Assembly: GCA_009692115.1 (NCBI GenBank)
Contig: SHZU01000012.1
Coordinates: 1-59,200 of the forward strand
DNA: 59,200 nucleotides
Direction of reading: 5' to 3'
Origin: Gemmatimonadota bacterium
Lineage (GTDB): Bacteria > Gemmatimonadota > Gemmatimonadetes > Gemmatimonadales > GWC2-71-9
Positions within the stretch are counted from its first letter, which is position 1. Each line of letters begins with the position of its first letter. Below, piece by piece: positions 56,560-59,200 of this stretch. A program made the translations under genes and the position numbers. The notes beneath the pieces were generated by a model. The model ran no database searches. It was not told the origin of the DNA and saw nothing but the letters and a program-made list of their open reading frames with translations.

Positions 56560-59174
56560 TCGCTCACGATGTGGGGAACCGCCTCCCGCGCCTTCCCAAG
56601 GAGCGACGGATCACCGGCGCTTGCCGAGGCGAAGGTTGGGCGGCCTCCCCCCTTGCCGCCACTGACCGCGGCGATCCGCCCGACCAAATCGCCGGCTTTC
56701 TTGCCTCGGGCCACCAAGTCGTCGGTGACCGCAGCGTGGATCGCCCCCCGGCCCCCCTCGGCGAACAGGACGAGCACCCCGTTCGTGCCCCCGTTCCGGA
56801 ATTGGTCGGCGGCCGCGGCCACCTCGTTCCGGTCCTCGAGCGGTGTGGTCCCGATGGTCACCTTGACACCCTGAACCTCGACCACATTCCGCGCCCCCTC
56901 TTCGCCCGGGCCGCCCCGTCGCAACGCCTCGGCCAACCGGCCTTCGAGCTTTTCCCGCTCGGCCAGCAGCTGTTCGATCCGGCGAGCCAGTTGGTCCGGC
57001 TGCGACCGGAGCAACTCCGCCGCTGCCGTAATCCGGGCGTCGATCTGTTCCACCGCCGCATACGACGCCGGGCCGGTAATCGCCTCGACCCGCCGGACCC
57101 CGGCCGCCACCCCGCCCTGCCCCCCGAACCGGAACAGACCTAACGCCCCGGTCGTGGTGACATGGGTCCCGCCGCAGAGCTCGATGCTCGGCCCCATCTG
57201 CACCACCCGGACCCGGTCGCCGTATTTGTCAGCAAAGAACGCCATCGCACCGAGCGCCAGCGCCTCGGGATACGCCATCTCCCGGATCACCACGGCCTCA
57301 TTGGCCCAGATCAATTCATTCACGTCCCGCTCCACGGCATCGAGCACCGCCGCTTCGATCGGGGCGTGGTGCGAAAAATCGAACCGGAGCCGCTCGGCGT
57401 CGACCGAGGAGCCCTGCTGCCGGACATGGGTGCCGAGCCGAAGCCGAAGGGCCCCGTGCGCCAAATGGGTCGCGCTGTGATTGCGCTCGATATTCCGCCG
57501 GCGGGGCCCATCGACCCGAGCCACTACCGCGGTGGGTTCGAACCGGTTCGCCTCGGTCCAGATTCCACTGACCGCCGACCCCCGCGGCGTCTTCCGGACC
57601 CGATCGACCGTCAGGTGCCAGCCTTGGCCCACCACTTCGCCCAGGTCACTGGCCTGCCCACCCGACTCGGCGTAAAACGGGCTATCCCGGAGCAGCAGCT
57701 CGACCCGCCCACCGGCCTCCCGAAACGCCAGCACCTCGGTCGCGGCTTCGGTCACGTCGTAGCCAACGAACGTTGGAATCCCGCCGCTCACATCCTGCCA
57801 CGCACCCTCGTCGCCGGCCGCGGCAACCGCCGAGCCACCCCCGGCCGCCACCTGGGCACTCCGAGACCGCTTCCGTTGTTCGTCGAGCGCTGCCTCGAAT
57901 CCGACCAGGTCCACCCGAACGCCCCGTTCCGCCGCGATCAGCTCGGTCAAGTCGATCGGGAAGCCGAACGTATCGTAGAGCCGAAACGCTTCCTCGCCGC
58001 CAATTTCCTGGGCGCCGGCCAGAAAGATCTCATCCAATCGCTTGAGACCCCCGTCAATCGTCTCCAAAAACCGCGACTCTTCCTGGGCCGTAACAGTGCG
58101 GATGAAATCCTGCTTCGCGGCAATTTCCGGATAGGCCTCGCCCATCAATGAGACCACGACCTCAGTGAGCGGGGCGAGCGTCGGCTCTTTTCGTCCGAGC
58201 AACCAGGCATGTCGAACCGCCCGGCGGAGGATCCGGCGGAGCACGTACCCCCGGCCCTCATTGCTCGGGTAGACGCCATCGGCCAGCAGGAACGTCACCG
58301 CCCGGGCATGATCGGCCAGGACCCGGTAGGACGCCCCGGTGCCGGCCATGCTCCCGGGATACGGCTTCCCGATCAGCTCGCTGGCCCGATCGAGAATCGG
58401 CTGGAACAGATCGGTGTGAAAATTGTCGTCGAGGCCCTGGAGCACCGCGGCAATTCGCTCGAGCCCGGCCCCGGTGTCGACCGACGGCTTGGGCAACGGC
58501 GTGAGCGTGCCGTCGGCCGATCGATCGTACTGCATGAACACCAGATTCCAGATCTCGAGGAACCGCCCGGCCTCGGCCTTGTCCTCGAACTCCGCCTGGC
58601 TGTAGTCCTTCCGGGGAGTGCCGGGCGTCCAGTCGAGGTCGACGTAGATCTCCGAGCAAGGGCCGCACGGGCCGGTGTCGCCCATCTGCCAGAAATTGTC
58701 TTTGTCGCCGAGTCCGTAGACCGAGGACGCCGGCAGCCCGGAGACTTTGAGCCAGAGGCTGCGGGCCTCGTCGTCGGTGTGGTGAACCGTGCACCGAAGC
58801 CGGTCGGGCTCGAGGCCGAGGTACTGCTTCGAGGTGACGAACTCCCACGCGTATTCGATGGCCTGTTGCTTGAAATAGTCGCCAAACGAGAAGTTGCCTA
58901 ACATCTCGAAGAAGGTATGATGCCGTTTGGTCAGCCCGACCTGTTCGAGATCGTTGTGCTTGCCGCCGGCCCGGACGCACTTCTGACAGGTCGTGGCCCG
59001 GCGGTAGTCCCGCTGCTCTTGCCCGAGAAAGGTGCGCTTGAACTGCACCATGCCGGCGTTGGTGAACAACAGGGTTGGATCATCGGCCGGAACCAGCGCC
59101 GACGAGGGGACTTCGCGATGCCCTTTGGCCGCGAAGTAGTCGAGAAAAAGTCTCCGAATCGTGCGTGCGTGCAT
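56544..59174 (-). CDS. alaS: Alanine--tRNA ligase
   Basis: 876 residues, full length. The class II catalytic core includes RRLFLDYFAAKGH, LFTNAGMVQFK, RATTCQKCVRAGGKHND and a C-terminal motif 3 region; the tRNA-recognition middle has RRILRRAVRHAWLLG. The editing domain has the zinc-binding HxxxH (NHSATHLAHG) and a later CGGTH. The C-Ala domain (GRIAAVSGGKGGGRP) is present. It charges tRNA-Ala and clears mischarged Ser/Gly. ATG 59174 follows a TATATT box by only seven bases. Confidence 0.98.
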   Translation of the reverse strand: MHARTIRRLFLDYFAAKGHREVPSSALVPADDPTLLFTNAGMVQFKRTFLGQEQRDYRRATTCQKCVRAGGKHNDLEQVGLTKRHHTFFEMLGNFSFGDYFKQQAIEYAWEFVTSKQYLGLEPDRLRCTVHHTDDEARSLWLKVSGLPASSVYGLGDKDNFWQMGDTGPCGPCSEIYVDLDWTPGTPRKDYSQAEFEDKAEAGRFLEIWNLVFMQYDRSADGTLTPLPKPSVDTGAGLERIAAVLQGLDDNFHTDLFQPILDRASELIGKPYPGSMAGTGASYRVLADHARAVTFLLADGVYPSNEGRGYVLRRILRRAVRHAWLLGRKEPTLAPLTEVVVSLMGEAYPEIAAKQDFIRTVTAQEESRFLETIDGGLKRLDEIFLAGAQEIGGEEAFRLYDTFGFPIDLTELIAAERGVRVDLVGFEAALDEQRKRSRSAQVAAGGGSAVAAAGDEGAWQDVSGGIPTFVGYDVTEAATEVLAFREAGGRVELLLRDSPFYAESGGQASDLGEVVGQGWHLTVDRVRKTPRGSAVSGIWTEANRFEPTAVVARVDGPRRRNIERNHSATHLAHGALRLRLGTHVRQQGSSVDAERLRFDFSHHAPIEAAVLDAVERDVNELIWANEAVVIREMAYPEALALGAMAFFADKYGDRVRVVQMGPSIELCGGTHVTTTGALGLFRFGGQGGVAAGVRRVEAITGPASYAAVEQIDARITAAAELLRSQPDQLARRIEQLLAEREKLEGRLAEALRRGGPGEEGARNVVEVQGVKVTIGTTPLEDRNEVAAAADQFRNGGTNGVLVLFAEGGRGAIHAAVTDDLVARGKKAGDLVGRIAAVSGGKGGGRPTFASASAGDPSLLGKAREAVPHIVSEWLAV

Positions 59175-59181
59175 GAGGCGG

Positions 59182-59187
59182 AATATA
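59182..59187 (-). promoter_or_regulatory. -10 box just upstream of alaS
   Basis: Minus-strand TATATT is separated from the alaS ATG by seven bases (59175-59181). With the usual six to seven bases from -10 to the start of transcription, the mRNA would begin at or next to the ATG, meaning a leaderless or nearly leaderless transcript. No ribosome-binding site is present, which agrees. The -35 region is beyond the window edge or unrecognisable. Confidence 0.45.
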
Positions 59188-59200
59188 GGGAGTGACCCCC

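Noticed and set aside
99-58903. The octamer as a DNA-uptake or Chi-type sequence, prompted by the presence of dprA
   Set aside because: Not adopted as the main reading because the copies are mostly frame-locked Leu-Gly codons and flip with gene strand instead of keeping one orientation to replication; it remains possible for the stop-codon copies.

Overview
The window looks like a chromosomal segment of a high-GC Gram-negative bacterium. My best guess is Gemmatimonadota. This rests on the gene content and on the combination of RNase Y, Rex, DprA, ADP-heptose/LPS genes and tRNA genes without an encoded CCA. It is an inference; no search was possible.

Layout. (1) Positions 1-2473 are the right end of an integrated element: a Nu1-like terminase small subunit, an excisionase-like HTH protein, a small basic protein and a tyrosine recombinase that points into tRNA-Leu(UAA), the probable attachment site. 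(2) Positions 2545-5149 hold three poorly characterised genes: a lipoprotein with an HExxH motif, a short beta-rich protein and a secreted, probably outer-membrane protein. (3) Positions 5146-19787 form one minus-strand operon-like run read from a promoter near 19.77 kb: infC-rpmI-rplT-pheS-pheT-(zapB-like)-zapA-rny-folD-xseA-xseB-ispA-dxs-nadK-recN. (4) Positions 19800-20986 are a decayed Ser/Thr protein kinase gene. (5) Positions 21036-44570 are a 23.5-kb minus-strand run: asparaginase, an AhpD-like protein, obgE, dprA, hemW, hrcA, dnaJ, prmA, rsmE, hinT, mutS2, dnaG, a zinc-ribbon coiled-coil protein, recJ, rsmD, coaD, a phosphotransacetylase-like protein, a STAS/anti-sigma-kinase/PP2C partner-switching trio, ksgA, rex (with a Rex operator), arcA and a DnaQ-like exonuclease. 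(6) Positions 44612-50360 are a plus-strand region concerned with surface polysaccharide and partly in decay: a frameshifted Wzi-like gene, the heptose-7-phosphate kinase gene, a Tat-secreted DsrE-like protein, a glycosyltransferase, and three abutting fragments of wecB-like, capD-like and GH63 genes. tRNA-Val(CAC) and a CAU-anticodon tRNA lie in between. (7) Positions 50357-59174 are a minus-strand run from alaS through a small protein, a CpsB-like phosphatase, gmhA, an SDR, cca and rarA to hflX.

Most genes in the long runs overlap by four bases (ATGA, GTGA or TTGA), so translational coupling is the rule. GmhA and the RfaE1 kinase are two steps of ADP-heptose synthesis, consistent with an LPS-bearing cell. 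The three tRNA genes lack CCA, and cca is present. Rex and arcA are adjacent and probably co-transcribed, suggesting redox control of arginine deimination.

The most unusual signal is not a gene. The octamer GCCTAACG/CGTTAGGC occurs 19 times (about 2 expected from base composition), mostly as in-frame TTA-GGC Leu-Gly pairs. About 30 of some 37 TTA codons in intact genes are followed by a Gly codon. Three octamer copies sit at stop codons instead. The window contains no CRISPR array, rRNA or complete insertion sequence that I could see.
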